Assembly (NCBI GenBank): GCA_963764565.1
Contig: CAVXTD010000002.1
Span: 244,621-308,620 of the forward strand
Length of the DNA: 64,000 nt
Origin: DATBLE01 sp963764565
GTDB lineage: Bacteria; Actinomycetota; Thermoleophilia; Gaiellales; Gaiellaceae
Reading direction: 5' to 3'
Position 1 is the stretch's first letter; every line of letters starts with the position of its first letter. The position numbers were made by a program, and so were the translations under genes. The notes under the pieces were generated by a model. That model saw only the letters and a program-made list of their open reading frames with translations, searched no databases and was not told the origin of the DNA. This document shows positions 49,910 to 59,184 of the stretch, piece by piece.

Positions 49910-50964
49910 TCGTGGCGCGCGACCCCTCCTCGCTGTAGCCACCCGCATCCTCCGCCGGCTGGACGAGCTGTACGCGATCGGCGGCGGGCCGGGCGCGAAC
50001 CGGGTCTCCTGCTCCCGCGAGGAGGACGAGGCGCACGAGCTGGCGCGCGGGTGGCTGGAGGAGGCCGGGCTCGAGGTCGAGGTGGACGAGGCGCGGGAAC
50101 CTTTTCGGCCATGTCCCGGTGCCTGGCACCGGGACATGGCCGATCTGGACCGGGTCGCATCTGGACACCGTCCCCCAGGGCGGGAAGTTCGACGGGGCGC
50201 TCGGCGTCGTCGCTGCGATCGAGGCGGTCGAGCGCGCGGGGTGCGGCACCGTCGTCGTCTTCCGCGGGGAGGAGGTCGGATGCATCGGCAGCAGGGCGCT
50301 GACCGAGCGCGGCGGGCCGTACCCGCAAGCCTTCGTCGAGGTGCACGTCGAGCAGGGATCGCGGCTGGCCGACGCCGGCGCTCCGCTCGGGGTGGTCACC
50401 GGGATTGCCGGCTACGCCCGCGGCGAGGTCGTCGTCGAAGGGCCGCGCCGGGCATGCGGGCACGACGCCGATGCACTCGCGCGACGACGCGCTCGTGAAG
50501 GCGGCCGAGCTGATGCTGCGCTTTCGTGATGGCGGCGGCGGCGATCCCGGAGGCGGTCGCGACGGTCGGGCGGATCGAGGCCGAGCCGGGCGGCGTGAAC
50601 GTGATCCCCGGCTGCGTGCGGTTCAGCGTGGACGTGCGGGCGCCCGACCGCGAGCGGCTCGACAGCGCTGATCGCGCTGACGGGAATCGATGGATCGCAT
50701 GCCGTCGAGCCGGCCGAGATGAGCGGGGCGGTCCGGGACGCGCTTCGAGCGGAGCTCGAGGCACAAGGGCTCCCCGTCGTCGAGCTCACCTCGGGCGCCG
50801 GCCATGACGCCGGCGTGCTCGCTCAGGCGGGAGTGGCGAGCGGAATGCTCTTCGTCCGCAGCCTGAACGAAGGCGTCAGTCACTCCCCGGACGAGCTCTC
50901 ATCCGAGGAGGACGTAATCCTCGCGGTCGACGTTCTGGCCGGCGCGCTGGAACGGCTGAGCTAG
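49906..50964 (+). CDS. M20-family amidohydrolase: allantoate amidohydrolase / N-carbamoyl-amino-acid hydrolase (frameshifted)
   Basis: Zinc- or manganese-dependent hydrolase of about 355 residues. Read across four or five frame breaks it gives RILRRLDELYAIGGGPGANR, then TGSHLDTVPQGGKFDGALGV, then FRGEEVGCIGSRALTERGG, then VEVHVEQGSRLADAGAPLGV, then GHAGTTPMHSRDDALVKAAE, then TSGAGHDAGVLAQAGVASGM, stop 50962-50964. Metal ligands (H of GSHLD, D of FDG, E of GEE, H of SGAGHD) are kept. Next to the urate genes, an allantoate or ureidoglycolate role is likely. A 35-bp palindrome is embedded in frame (GHVPVPGTGTWP). Confidence 0.82.
50107..50141. repeat. GTGCCTGGCAC-core palindrome, perfect 17-bp arms, inside the amidohydrolase gene
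   Basis: GGCCATGTCCCGGTGCC, a central T and the exact reverse complement: 35 bases of perfect symmetry, the longest in the window. It encodes GHVPVPGTGTWP between DEAGNLF and the metal-binding TGSHLD region. Confidence 0.85.
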
Positions 50965-51119
50965 AAGCTCGAGGCCGCGCGGCGGAGGCCGCCGCTCGCG
51001 GTCTCGCCCCACCGGCGAAACGCCTCGCCGGCCGAGCTCATGCCGCCGATCAGCCCGAAGAGGCCGAACCCGGCGAGATACAGAACTGCGATTGTGATCC
51101 ACTGGTACATGCGTCCCAT
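50961..51119 (-). CDS. Small single-helix membrane protein
   Basis: 52 residues, MGRMYQWITIAVLYLAGFGL then FGLIGGMSSAGEAFRRWGET and a short basic end. One membrane helix near the N-terminus and an amphipathic tail. ATG 51119. Its stop overlaps the amidohydrolase stop on the other strand. It lies upstream of the DUF3830 and puuD genes only in the sense of sharing their strand, so it is probably the last gene of that transcript. Function unknown. Confidence 0.5.
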   Translation of the reverse strand: MGRMYQWITIAVLYLAGFGLFGLIGGMSSAGEAFRRWGETASGGLRRAASSF

Positions 51120-51176
51120 GCTAGCGACCGGAGCCCGGGAAATGGCGATCCCCAGGTGTCCCCCGCGAACACGTCG

Positions 51177-51587
51177 CTACGCGGCGCGGAAGCGGATGTC
51201 CTGCGCTCCATGCCACAAGACCCGCTCGCCGATCTCGGGCAGGTGCTCGAGACCGTCGACGACGGTGGCGAAGTGGTTGCCGGCGAGCTGGCCCGCCTTG
51301 CTCGCGAAGCACGTGTCGCCGTAGGGGAAGAGGATCTCGACCTCGCTGACGCCGCCCGGATAGAGCAACAACTCACCCGGCGCCGGGTAGCTCGTCGGGT
51401 CCTCGGGCCCGAGGTCGCCGACGTCGTGGTCGCCCATCGGGATCCACGCCGCCTGCCCGCTCCAGCGCGCCTGGATCAGCTTGCTGTCGTACGGGAGCAT
51501 CGTCTTGAAGAAGGCGACCGTCCGCGGGGAGAGTGTCTCCTCGAGACGAACCGTGAGCTCGAAGCCGGCGACGGCGATCCGGATCAC
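51177..51587 (-). CDS. DUF3830 cyclophilin-like protein
   Basis: 136 residues from GTG 51587 (IRIAVAGFELTVRLEETLSP). GDHDVGDLGPEDPTSYPAPG and ELLLYPGGVSEVEILFPYG match the DUF3830/cyclophilin-like fold seen beside amide-hydrolysing and purine genes. The start overlaps the puuD stop (GTGA). It is not a canonical prolyl isomerase. Its role is unknown, but the coupling to puuD argues for purine metabolism. Confidence 0.72.
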   Translation of the reverse strand: MIRIAVAGFELTVRLEETLSPRTVAFFKTMLPYDSKLIQARWSGQAAWIPMGDHDVGDLGPEDPTSYPAPGELLLYPGGVSEVEILFPYGDTCFASKAGQLAGNHFATVVDGLEHLPEIGERVLWHGAQDIRFRAA

Positions 51588-52796
51588 GGGGCGATCTTCG
51601 CACCGCTCGCGATCCACTGCCCCAGGAGGTCGCGTTCGGCCCGGGTCATGTTCGTCACGTTTCCGAGCGGCATGGTCGTCGTGGCGACGGCGAGGAGCCG
51701 GATCTGGCCGGCCAGCTCGTGGATCTGGGCGGGGGTGTCGAATGCGATCCCGGCCGGTGGGGCGGTGAACCCCGCCTGGGTGGGATGGAGCGAGTGGCAG
51801 GGCTGGCAGCGGGCGGCGACGATCTGCTGCGCTTGTGCAAAGGTCACCGGTGTCGCGCCGGCCGTAGCCGGAGACGCACCGGGCGGCTGAAGCCAGATCG
51901 CGATTCCGGCGATCGCCGCCGCGCAGCCGAGCGGGATCCACCAGAGCGTCCGGCCCGCGTGGCGCAGGTTGAAGTAGTGGCGGATCGCCGCCCCGACCGC
52001 CATCAGCGCGACGAGTACCGCCCAGGCGTCGTCGTGGCTGTACGTGAAGGTGAAGTGGCCCGCCAGCATCGAGAAGAGCACGGGGAGCGTGAGGTAGTTG
52101 TTGTGCACCGAGCGCTGCTTGCCGACGATGCCCGCCCGGGCGTCGGGCTCGCGGCCGGCCTCCTTCGCCCTCACCAGCTCCCAATGGCCGGGAATGATCA
52201 CGAAGAAGACGTTCGCGGCCATGATCGTCCCGAGCATCGAGCCGACCTGGAGATACGCCGCGCGCGGGCTGTAGAGCAGCCCGACCCCGTACGCCGCCGC
52301 GGTGACGAGGCCGAGGATGCAGGCGGCCAGGAGGAGCGGGCGGTCGCCGAGCAGCCGGCAGAACAGGTCGTAGACGAGCCACCCGGCGAGCGAGCAGCCC
52401 GATCGAGATCAGAATCGCCTGCCACGGCTCGAGGCGGGCGACCGAGGGGTCGATCAGGCGCAGTCGCGCGTCGGCGTAGTAGAGGACGGCGAAGAGCGCG
52501 AACCCGGACAGCCACGTCCAGTACGCCTCCCACTTGTACCAGTGCAGCGGCTTCGGCAGCCGCGGCGGGGCGACCAGGTACTTCCGGATCACGTAGAAGC
52601 CGCCGCCGTGGATCTCCCAGGACTCGCCGCGGACGCCCTCGTCTCGGTCCGTCTCGCGCTCGGGCTCGCGCAGGTGGTTGTCGAGCGCGACGAAGTAGAA
52701 GGAGGTGCCGATCCAGACGATCGCGGCGGTGACGTGGAACCAGCGAAAGACGAGGTCGAGCCACTCGGTTGCGTACGAGGCTACGAGCGTCGCCAC
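51584..52796 (-). CDS. puuD: PuuD-type membrane urate oxidase with cytochrome c domain (one frameshift)
   Basis: Urate hydroxylase that makes 5-hydroxyisourate and hands electrons to a haem domain instead of oxygen, about 404 residues. ATG 52796 opens ATLVASYATEWLDLVFRWFH and a membrane domain of about eight helices (WIGTSFYFVALDNHL; GGGFYVIRKYLVAPPRLPKP). A break near 52405 shifts frames, and the second part continues AANVFFVIIPGHWELVRAKE to a C-terminal cytochrome c domain with haem motif CQPCH and TTTMPLGNVTNMT. Followed by uraD and uraH homologues in the same transcript. Confidence 0.9.
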
Positions 52797-53221
52797 CGGT
52801 CCTCCGCGATCGCGACCAGCTCCTCGACCGCAGTGTCCAGCTCCTCCTCGCGCGAGCGCCCGATCCGCTCGCGGAGCACTTCGAGGATCTCCGCCTTCGG
52901 CCGGCGGTTGACGAAGACGACGAAGCGGAAGCCGAACCGCTCCTCGTACTCGCGGTTCAGTCGTGCCAGCTCGGCCAGCACCGCCGGGTCGGCATCGTCG
53001 CCCTGCTCTGCCGCCGAGCGGGCGGAAAGGCCGGCGCGCACGCCGATCGCGGGGTGGGCGTTCAGCGCTTCGAGCTTCTCATCCTCGGAGAGCGAGGCGA
53101 GCATCTCGCGCGCGTCGCCGAGCGGGTCGTCTCGCTCCGCCAGCCGCCGGACGAGCGCGGTGTCGCCCTCGAACAGCTCGGCGAGCTGCGTCCGGTCTAG
53201 CTGCCGCGGTAGATCGTGCAC
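52781..53221 (-). CDS. uraD: OHCU decarboxylase
   Basis: Decarboxylates 2-oxo-4-hydroxy-4-carboxy-5-ureidoimidazoline to (S)-allantoin, 146 residues from GTG 53221 (HDLPRQLDRTQLAELFEGDT). The conserved LNAHPAIG with its catalytic His, then SARSAAEQ and NREYEERFGFRFVVFVNRR are present. Overlaps uraH by 25 bases and puuD by 16. Confidence 0.92.
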   Translation of the reverse strand: MHDLPRQLDRTQLAELFEGDTALVRRLAERDDPLGDAREMLASLSEDEKLEALNAHPAIGVRAGLSARSAAEQGDDADPAVLAELARLNREYEERFGFRFVVFVNRRPKAEILEVLRERIGRSREEELDTAVEELVAIAEDRWRRS

Positions 53222-53499
53222 TGGTACGGGGAGAGGAGCAGCGGCACGTGGAGGTGCTCGCCCGGCCCGGGCACGGCGATCGTCACCTCCACCTTCTCGA
53301 AGAAGCCGCTCTCGACGTGGAAGACGATCCGATACTCGCCCGGCTCGAGCTCGCCTTCCGAGAGATCGCCGATGCGCCCGTCTTCGTCGGTCTCTTGCAG
53401 CGAGATCAGCTCCTTGCCGCGGTAGAGCGCGACTTTGATCCCCGCGCCGGGCTCGCCCAGCTCGGTATCGAGGACGTGAGTCGAGATCACGCTCTGCAT
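53197..53499 (-). CDS. uraH: 5-Hydroxyisourate hydrolase (transthyretin-like)
   Basis: Hydrolyses 5-hydroxyisourate to OHCU, 100 residues. The N-terminal STHVLDTELGEPGAGIKVAL with the catalytic His and the C-terminal tetrapeptide YRGS are diagnostic. It follows the order uraH-uraD-puuD, so consecutive steps are encoded in reverse order of transcription. ATG 53499. Confidence 0.95.
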   Translation of the reverse strand: MQSVISTHVLDTELGEPGAGIKVALYRGKELISLQETDEDGRIGDLSEGELEPGEYRIVFHVESGFFEKVEVTIAVPGPGEHLHVPLLLSPYQCTIYRGS

Positions 53500-53584
53500 C
53501 TTCTACCGCGGAGGCGACGGAAGCGAACCCTGTCTTTGCCAGCCACGCCGATGCCGCGCTCGCCATGACGCGAACCGCCACGTC

Positions 53585-53599
53585 CGGTGCCAGGCACCG
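53585..53599. repeat. GTGCCTGGCAC-core palindrome (7-bp arms)
   Basis: CGGTGCC-A-GGCACCG, followed by GAGACGTGTCCC. This trailing GTGTCCC also occurs in the nuoL-nuoM element. Confidence 0.7.
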
Positions 53600-53680
53600 A
53601 GACGTGTCCCGAACCGCCAAAGGGCCACGGAATGCCTGGATACCCGATACCTCTCGTTGGCAGGGCGGGCAAGCGGACAT

Positions 53681-53703
53681 GTCCCGGTGCCTGGCACCGG
53701 GAC
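53681..53703. repeat. GTGCCTGGCAC-core palindrome (perfect 11-bp arms)
   Basis: GTCCCGGTGCC, a central T and the exact reverse complement, about 100 bases from the copy at 53585. Nearly the same as the inner 23 bases of the copy at 50107-50141. Confidence 0.8.
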
Positions 53704-53724
53704 GCGTTCAGACCGGGCATGGGT

Positions 53725-55046
53725 CTACGCGACGAGGCGGGCGGCCTGGACGCGGTGCTCGCCGGCGATCACGGCCTCGTCGGCGCGGACGAGGTGCCCG
53801 TCGCGGACGACCTCATCGCCTCCGACGTACAGCCGGTCGACACGGTGCGGGGCCGAGAAGGACGAGGCCGGCCACCCGGTCGTCGGCGCCGCCGAGCTCG
53901 AGGCCGTCCGTCCGCCAGACGGCGATGTCCGCACGCTTGCCCGGCGCGAGCTGCCCGATGTCGTCGCGGCCGAGCACGGACGCGCCGCCGCGCGTTCCCA
54001 GGCGCAGCGCCTCGCGCACCGTCAGCGCCGCCGGCCCTCCCCGCCCGCGCGCGACCAGCAACGCCTGCTTCACCTCCAAGAGAAGGTCGCTGCGCTCGTT
54101 CGAGGCCGACCCGTCCACGCCGAGGCCGACCGCGGCACCGGCGGCGAGCAGGTCTCGCACCGGGGCCACCCCTGCCCCAAGCCGCAGGTTCGACGTCGGG
54201 CAGTGCGCCACGCCGACACCCGCCGCCCCGAACGAGCCGATGTCCTCCGCCGACGAGATGGACGCAGTGCGCGCACCAGACGTCGCCCGCCACCCAGCCG
54301 AGCTGCTCCAGGTACTCGACCGGCCTGCAGCCGTACAGCTCCAGGCAGTACGCGTCCTCCTCGACCGTCTCGGCCAGATGCGTGTGCAGCCGGAGCCCCA
54401 GCCGGCGGGCAAGCTCGGCCGACTCCACCATCAGCTGCTTCGTCACCGAGAAGGGCGAGCACGGCGCGACTGCGATCTGCACGAACTCGTCCTGAAGCGC
54501 CGCGAGCCGTTCCGTCTCGGCGAGCACGTGGTCGATCTCCTCGACCAGCTCGTCCGGCGGGAGGCCGCCGTCGGATACGCCGAGATCCATCGAGCCGCGC
54601 GAGGCGACGATGCGCACCCCCAGCTCGCGCGCCGCCTGGATCTCGGCCTCGACGAGCCCCTCGCGGCCGCGCGGGAAGACGTAGTGGTGGTCGAAGACGG
54701 TCGTGCACCCGGAGAGCGCCAGCTCGGCCAGCCCGGTGCGCGCGGCCGCGTACTCGGCCTCGGCGTCGATCCGCGCCCAGACGGGATAGAGCTCGCGCAG
54801 CCACTCGAAGAGCGTGGCCTCCTGCGCCCGCGCGCGCGTCAGCGTCTGGTACAGGTGATGGTGCGTGTTCACGAGCCCGGGCGTGACGACCGCGCCGCGA
54901 GCGTCCACGCGCTCATCCGCCACAGGCGGCGGGCCGCCGCCGACCGCCTCGACGAGACCGTCGCGCACGAGCAGCCACCCGTCGGGATGCTCGGCTCCGG
55001 CGTCGTCCATCGTGCAGATCCAGGCGTTTTCCAGCAGCAGCGACAT
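53725..55046 (-). CDS. 8-Oxoguanine/guanine deaminase-like amidohydrolase (frameshifted)
   Basis: Metal-dependent purine (or s-triazine-type) deaminase of about 440 residues from ATG 55046 (SLLLENAWICTMDDAGAEHP). The metal motif GLVNTHHHLYQTL, the HTHLAETVEED region, and VAHCPTSNLRLGAG with VDGSASNERSDL place it in the 8-oxoguanine deaminase/SsnA/AtzB group. Two frame changes (near 54255 and 53850) precede the C-terminal part RVDRLYVGGDEVVRDGHLVR, stop 53725. Its position beside xanthine dehydrogenase fits guanine or 8-oxoguanine as substrate. Confidence 0.85.
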
Positions 55047-55147
55047 CGGTCGACCGACCATATCCGGAGAGGCCCTGTACGGCCGCGCCGCGACTTTCTA
55101 TAGTCGATGGGTCGGAGGGCCGGTTCTACAGCATCGGGAGGAGCTAG

Positions 55148-55497
55148 ATGATCAAGCGGAGGTTCGTGCTGGGCGCGCTGCTTGCGTGCCTGGTGCTCGT
55201 GGCTGCGTCGCTGGCAGGGCTGGCGGCGGCGAAGCCGGGCAAGCAGCAGAAGGCGTTCAAGGTTGCCTGGATCTACCCGGGCCCGCGCCTCGGTCTACAA
55301 CTGGGGCCTCTACTACGCGCGCCGGATCAAGGCGGCGATCGACAGCACCTGGAAGTCGGGCTTCTACTACGGGTCGATCAACGACGGGTTCACCAGCCTC
55401 GCCCCTTTCGGGCCGAAGGTGAGCGCGAAGACGAAGGCGCGGATCGCGCGTGCTCGTCTCGACCGGGCTGGCACCGGCGCGCTCGGTGCGCCGGTAG
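55148..55497 (+). pseudogene. BMP-family ABC substrate-binding protein, internally deleted and frameshifted
   Basis: ATG 55148 with a GGGAGGAG site, a signal peptide (RFVLGALLACLVLVAASLAG) and the mature start FKVAWIYPGP of the BMP/PnrA-like nucleobase-binding proteins. Directly after it comes sequence typical of the far C-terminal end of that family (SVYNWGLYYARRIKAAIDST, then WKSGFYYGSINDGF). About 250 central residues are therefore absent. The frame changes near 55290 and again near 55450, and a stop lies at 55495-55497. It is either a real internal deletion or collapsed assembly. The ABC partners usually expected are absent. Confidence 0.7.
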
Positions 55498-55530
55498 CCT
55501 CGGGTTGCCGTACGTGCGCGAGGAGCGCTG

Positions 55531-56325
55531 ATGGAGGTCGTCACCCCCGCAAGCCTCGACGAGGCGCTGCAGGTCAAGGCGGAGCATCCCGACGCGGTGC
55601 CGATCCAGGGCGGCACCGATCTGATGGTCGAGCTCAACTTCGACCGGCGCCGGCCGGAGGTGCTGCTCAACCTGAACGAGGTGGCGGAGCTGCGCGGCTG
55701 GTCGCGCGAGAACGGCTCGCTCCGGCTCGGCTCGGGGCTCACCTACGCCGAGGCGATGGAGCCGCGAGCTCGCCGGGCTGCTGCCGGCGCTCGCGGAGGC
55801 GTCGCGCACGGTCGGCTCGCCGCAGATCCGCAACCGCGGGACGATCGGCGGGAACCTCGGCACCGCCTCGCCCGCCGGCGACGCGCTGCCGCCGCTGCTC
55901 GTCGAAGGCGCCGAGGTCGAGCTGGCGAGCGTGCGCGGGGTGCAGAACGCTGCCGCTCGCGGAGTTCCTCGTCGGCCCGAAGCGCAACGCGGCCGAGCCG
56001 GACGAGCTGATCGCCGCCGTGCTGGTCGACGCCTCGGGCGCGCCGCAGACGTTCATGAAGGTCGGGCCGCGGAACGCGATGGTGATCGCGGTCTGCTCGC
56101 TCGCCGTCCTCGCCGACCGCGAGCGGGGCGAGCTGCGCGCCGCGTTCGGCTCGTGCGGGCCCGGTCGCCGGGCTCGTCACCTGCCCGCTCGACGAGGCGG
56201 AGTCGTTCCCCGAGCGCGTCGCCGCGGCCGCCAGCCCGATCGACGACGTGCGCGGCACGGCCGCCTACCGGCGGCACGCGCTGCGGGTGCTGGCCGGCCG
56301 CGCGCTCGAGAGGACGCTGGCGTGA
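55531..56325 (+). CDS. Xanthine dehydrogenase FAD-binding subunit (frameshifted)
   Basis: FAD subunit (CoxM/XdhB type) of about 264 residues. ATG 55531 opens EVVTPASLDEALQVKAEHPD, followed by the FAD loop IQGGTDLMVELNFDRR. After breaks near 55765, 55955 and 56165 it continues IRNRGTIGGNLGTASPAGDA, then EFLVGPKRNAAEPDELIAAV, stop 56323-56325. It transfers electrons from the Fe-S subunit to NAD+ or another acceptor. The stop overlaps the start of the Fe-S subunit (GTGA). Confidence 0.88.
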
Positions 56326-56780
56326 GGATCGACGCTGCGCGTCAACGGCGAGCAGCGCGAGGCCGACGTCTGGGCCGGGCGAGAGCCTGCTCTTCGCGCT
56401 GCGCGAGCGGCTCGGGCTGCCCGGCTCGAAGAACGCCTGCGAGCAGGGCGAGTGCGGCTCGTGCTCGGTGCTGCTCGACGGAAGCTCGTCTGCGCGTGCC
56501 TCGTGCTCGCGGCGCAGGCCGACGGCCACGAGGTGGTGACGGTCGAGGGGCTGGCCGACGGCGACCGGCTGCACCGCGTGCAGGAGGCGTTCGTCGAGGC
56601 GGGCGCGGTGCAGTGCGGCTTCTGCACGCCGGGCCTCGTCGTCGCGACCGCCGACCTGCTCGCCGGCATCCCGAGCCGAGCGAGGACGAGATCCGCGAGG
56701 CGCTCTCGGGCAACCTCTGCCGCTGCACCGGCTACCAGAAGATCTTCGACGCCGTCCGGCTCGCGGCGGGAAGCGCATGA
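56322..56780 (+). CDS. Xanthine dehydrogenase [2Fe-2S] subunit (frameshifted)
   Basis: Small Fe-S subunit (CoxS type) of about 152 residues from GTG 56322. The plant-type cluster reads CEQGECGSCSVLLDG plus a later Cys, and the second cluster has QCGFCTPGLVVAT and GNLCRCTGYQKIFDAV. Breaks near 56335, 56380, 56485 and 56680 put these in different frames. The stop (56778-56780) overlaps an ATG, but the credible large-subunit start is 170 bases further on, beyond a repeat-containing spacer. Confidence 0.9.
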   Translation: MRIDAARQRRAARGRRLGRARACSSRCASGSGCPARRTPASRASAARARCCSTEARLRVPRARGAGRRPRGGDGRGAGRRRPAAPRAGGVRRGGRGAVRLLHAGPRRRDRRPARRHPEPSEDEIREALSGNLCRCTGYQKIFDAVRLAAGSA

Positions 56781-56949
56781 GCGGTGGAAGGATTGGTGCG
56801 GTATCGACCCACTCCCGTCACGGACAGATGACGGTTTTCCCGGTACCGTCGACGGCGGGTGGCGGGTGGATTCCTTCCCCACCCAGGGTGGGGAATCGGG
56901 TGACCAGCGGTGGGGAGTCGTCGGCGAGCGCTCGCGCCGAGGGGCCGGC
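56781..56949. other. Spacer with palindrome between xanthine dehydrogenase small and large subunit genes
   Basis: These genes usually overlap, but here 169 bases intervene. They include a perfect palindrome with ten-base arms, TTCCCCACCC and its reverse complement around one A (56875-56895), and GGTACCGTCGACGG. A chance frame from the ATG at 56777 runs to a TGA near 56951 without homology. Confidence 0.6.
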
Positions 56950-59184
56950 ATGAGTCCGGCGATCGCTCAGCCGGCTTCGGGTCGGGAAGATCGGCGAGAG
57001 CGTCCTGCGCGCCGACGGCGTCCCGAAGACGAACGGGCGAGTTCGCGTACGCGAGCGACCTCTGGGCGGCGGGGATGCTCTGGGGCCACACGCTGCGCAG
57101 CCCGCACGCGCACGCGCGGATCGTCGCGATCGACATCTCCGAGGCGCTGGCGATGCCCGGCGTCCACGCGGTGCTCACCCACGACGACGTGCCGGGCGCG
57201 AAGCACTACGGCCTCGAGTTCCCCGACCAGCCGGTGCTCGCGATCGACCGCGTCCGCTACTTCGGCGAGCCGGTCGCGCTCGTCGCCGCCGAGCACCCGG
57301 AGCAGGCGCGCCGCGCCGCCGAGACGATCCGCGTCGAGTACGAGCCGCTCGAGCTCGTCGTCGACCCCGAGCGCGCGACCGCGCAGGAGCCGCTCCACCC
57401 CGACCGCCCGACGATGGGGCACGGCTACCGCGACGACCCGCGGCCGAACGTCGTGCGCCACATGGTCATCCGCCACGGCGACCCGGACGCGACCGGCGAG
57501 GTGACCGTCTCCGGGCGTCTACGAGGTCGGGATCCAGGACCAGGCGTTCCTCGGCCCGGAGTCGGGGCTGGCGGTCCCCGACGGCGAGGGCGGCGTCGAC
57601 ATCTACGTCGCCACGCAGTGGCTGCACGTCGACCGCGACCAGGTCGCGCCGTGCCTCGGCCTGCCGCCCGAGCAGGTGCGCATCCACCTCGCCGGCGTCG
57701 GCGGCGCCTTCGGCGGGCGCGAGGACCTGTCGATGCAGATCCACGGCGCGATGCTCGCGCTGCACACCGGGCGGCCGGTGAAGCTCGTCTACGGCCGCGA
57801 GGAGTCGTTCGTCGGCCACGTCCACCGCCACCCGGCGCGGATCCGGGCCGAGCACCGCGCGACGCGCGACGGGCGGCTCGTCTGCGTGCGGATGCGAGAT
57901 CCTGCTCGACGGCGGCGCCTACGCCTCGTCGCTCGACGGCGGTGACCTCGAACGCCGCCTCGTTCGCCTGCGGGCCGTACGACGTCGCCGAACGCGCTGA
58001 TCGAGTCCACCGTGCGTCTACACGAACAACCCGCCGTGCGGCGCGATGCGCGGCTTCGGCGCGGTCCAGACCTGCTTCGCCGCCGAGGCGCAGATGGACA
58101 AGCTCGCCGCCGCGCTCGGGATCGACCCGGTCGAGCTGCGGCTGCTGAACGCGCTCGCCGCCGGGCGACACGCTCCCGACCGGCCAGGTCGTCGCGCGGC
58201 TCGCTGCCGGTGGCGGAGGTGATCCGCCGCGCCGCTGCGCTCGAGCCGCCCGAGCCCGAGGAGCTGCCGCGCGACCCGATCCGGCTCCCCGGCGGCGCCG
58301 GGAACACGACGCGCGGCGAGGGCGTCCGGCGCGGCGCCGGCTTCGCCGTCGGCTTCAAGAACATCTGCTACTCGGAGGGCTTCGACGACTCCTGCGCCGC
58401 GCGCGTGATGCTCGTCCGGCGACTCGCGCCGAGATCCACTGCGCCGCCGCCGAGGTCGGCCAGGGCGTCTCGGGCGTGATCCTCCAGGTCGCGCGCACGG
58501 AGCTCGGGCTCGACGACGTCACGCGTCGCGACCGCCGGCGACGGCGATGGTCGACTCGGCGGGCTCGGCCTCCGCGTCGCGGCTGACGTACATGGCCGCC
58601 GGCGCGGTGCAGCTCGCCTGCCGGGCCGCGCTCGAGGAGCGCGAGCGCACCGGCGGCGACGTCGACGTCGAGCGCGTCTACCGCCACCCCCGCACCTGGC
58701 CGCTCGACCCCGAGACCGGCCAGACGACCGGCGAGCGCTCGCACGTCGCGCTCGCCGTGCGCGGCGATGCGCGTCGTCGCCGAGGTCGACGTCGAGCTCG
58801 GCCTCACCCGGGTCGTCTGGATCGGCACCGCGCAGGACGTCGGCAAGGCGGTCAACCCGCAGGCGGTCGTACGGCCAGATCGAGGGCGGCACCGCGCAGG
58901 GCCTCGGGCTCGCGCTGATGGAGGAGATCCAGACCCGCGACGGCCTGATCACGAACGCGAGCTTCACCGACTACCTGATCCCGACGACGCTCGACATGCC
59001 CCCGGTGGTCGCCGAGCTGATCGAGGACCCGGAGCCGGACGCGCCCTACGGCGTGAAGGGCGTCGGCGAGCCGCCGACGGTCGTCTCGACCGCGGCGGTC
59101 GTCTCGGCGCTGCGCGACGCGACCGGCCGTGAGCTGACGCGGGTTCCGGTCCGGCCGGACGACATCGTCGGCCTCACTTCCTGA
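56950..59184 (+). CDS. Xanthine dehydrogenase molybdopterin-binding subunit (many frameshifts)
   Basis: Large catalytic subunit (CoxL/XdhA type) of about 745 residues from ATG 56950 (SPAIAQPAS, then GKIGESVLRADGVPKT). Conserved blocks in order: EFAYASDLWAAGMLWGHTLR, RYFGEPVALVAAEHPEQARR, VAPCLGLPPEQVRIHLAGVG, GGAFGGREDLSMQIHGAMLA, CGAMRGFGAVQTCFAAEAQM (cofactor loop), and a C-terminal YGVKGVGEPPTVVSTAAVVS with the catalytic Glu of GVGEPP. At least eight one-base breaks occur about every 100-200 bases while the residues stay well conserved. The 3' end overlaps the convergent transporter gene by 11 bases. Confidence 0.88.

Larger units (their letters stand above)
53500..53724. other. Spacer between uraH and the deaminase gene, filled by palindromic repeats
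   Basis: About 225 bases without a gene. They contain two palindromes of the GTGCCTGGCAC family in opposite relative orientation, and short direct repeats of GAACCGCCA (about 53572 and 53611). Confidence 0.65.

Noticed and set aside
48687..50498. Apparent thiolase-amidohydrolase fusion
   Set aside because: The thiolase ends with its normal C-terminal motif, and a TGA overlapping a GTG at 49906-49909 marks the true junction in the adjacent frame.
55182..56780. 532-codon frame across the BMP remnant and xanthine dehydrogenase subunits
   Set aside because: It is a patchwork of three genes' frames and nonsense joined by indels.
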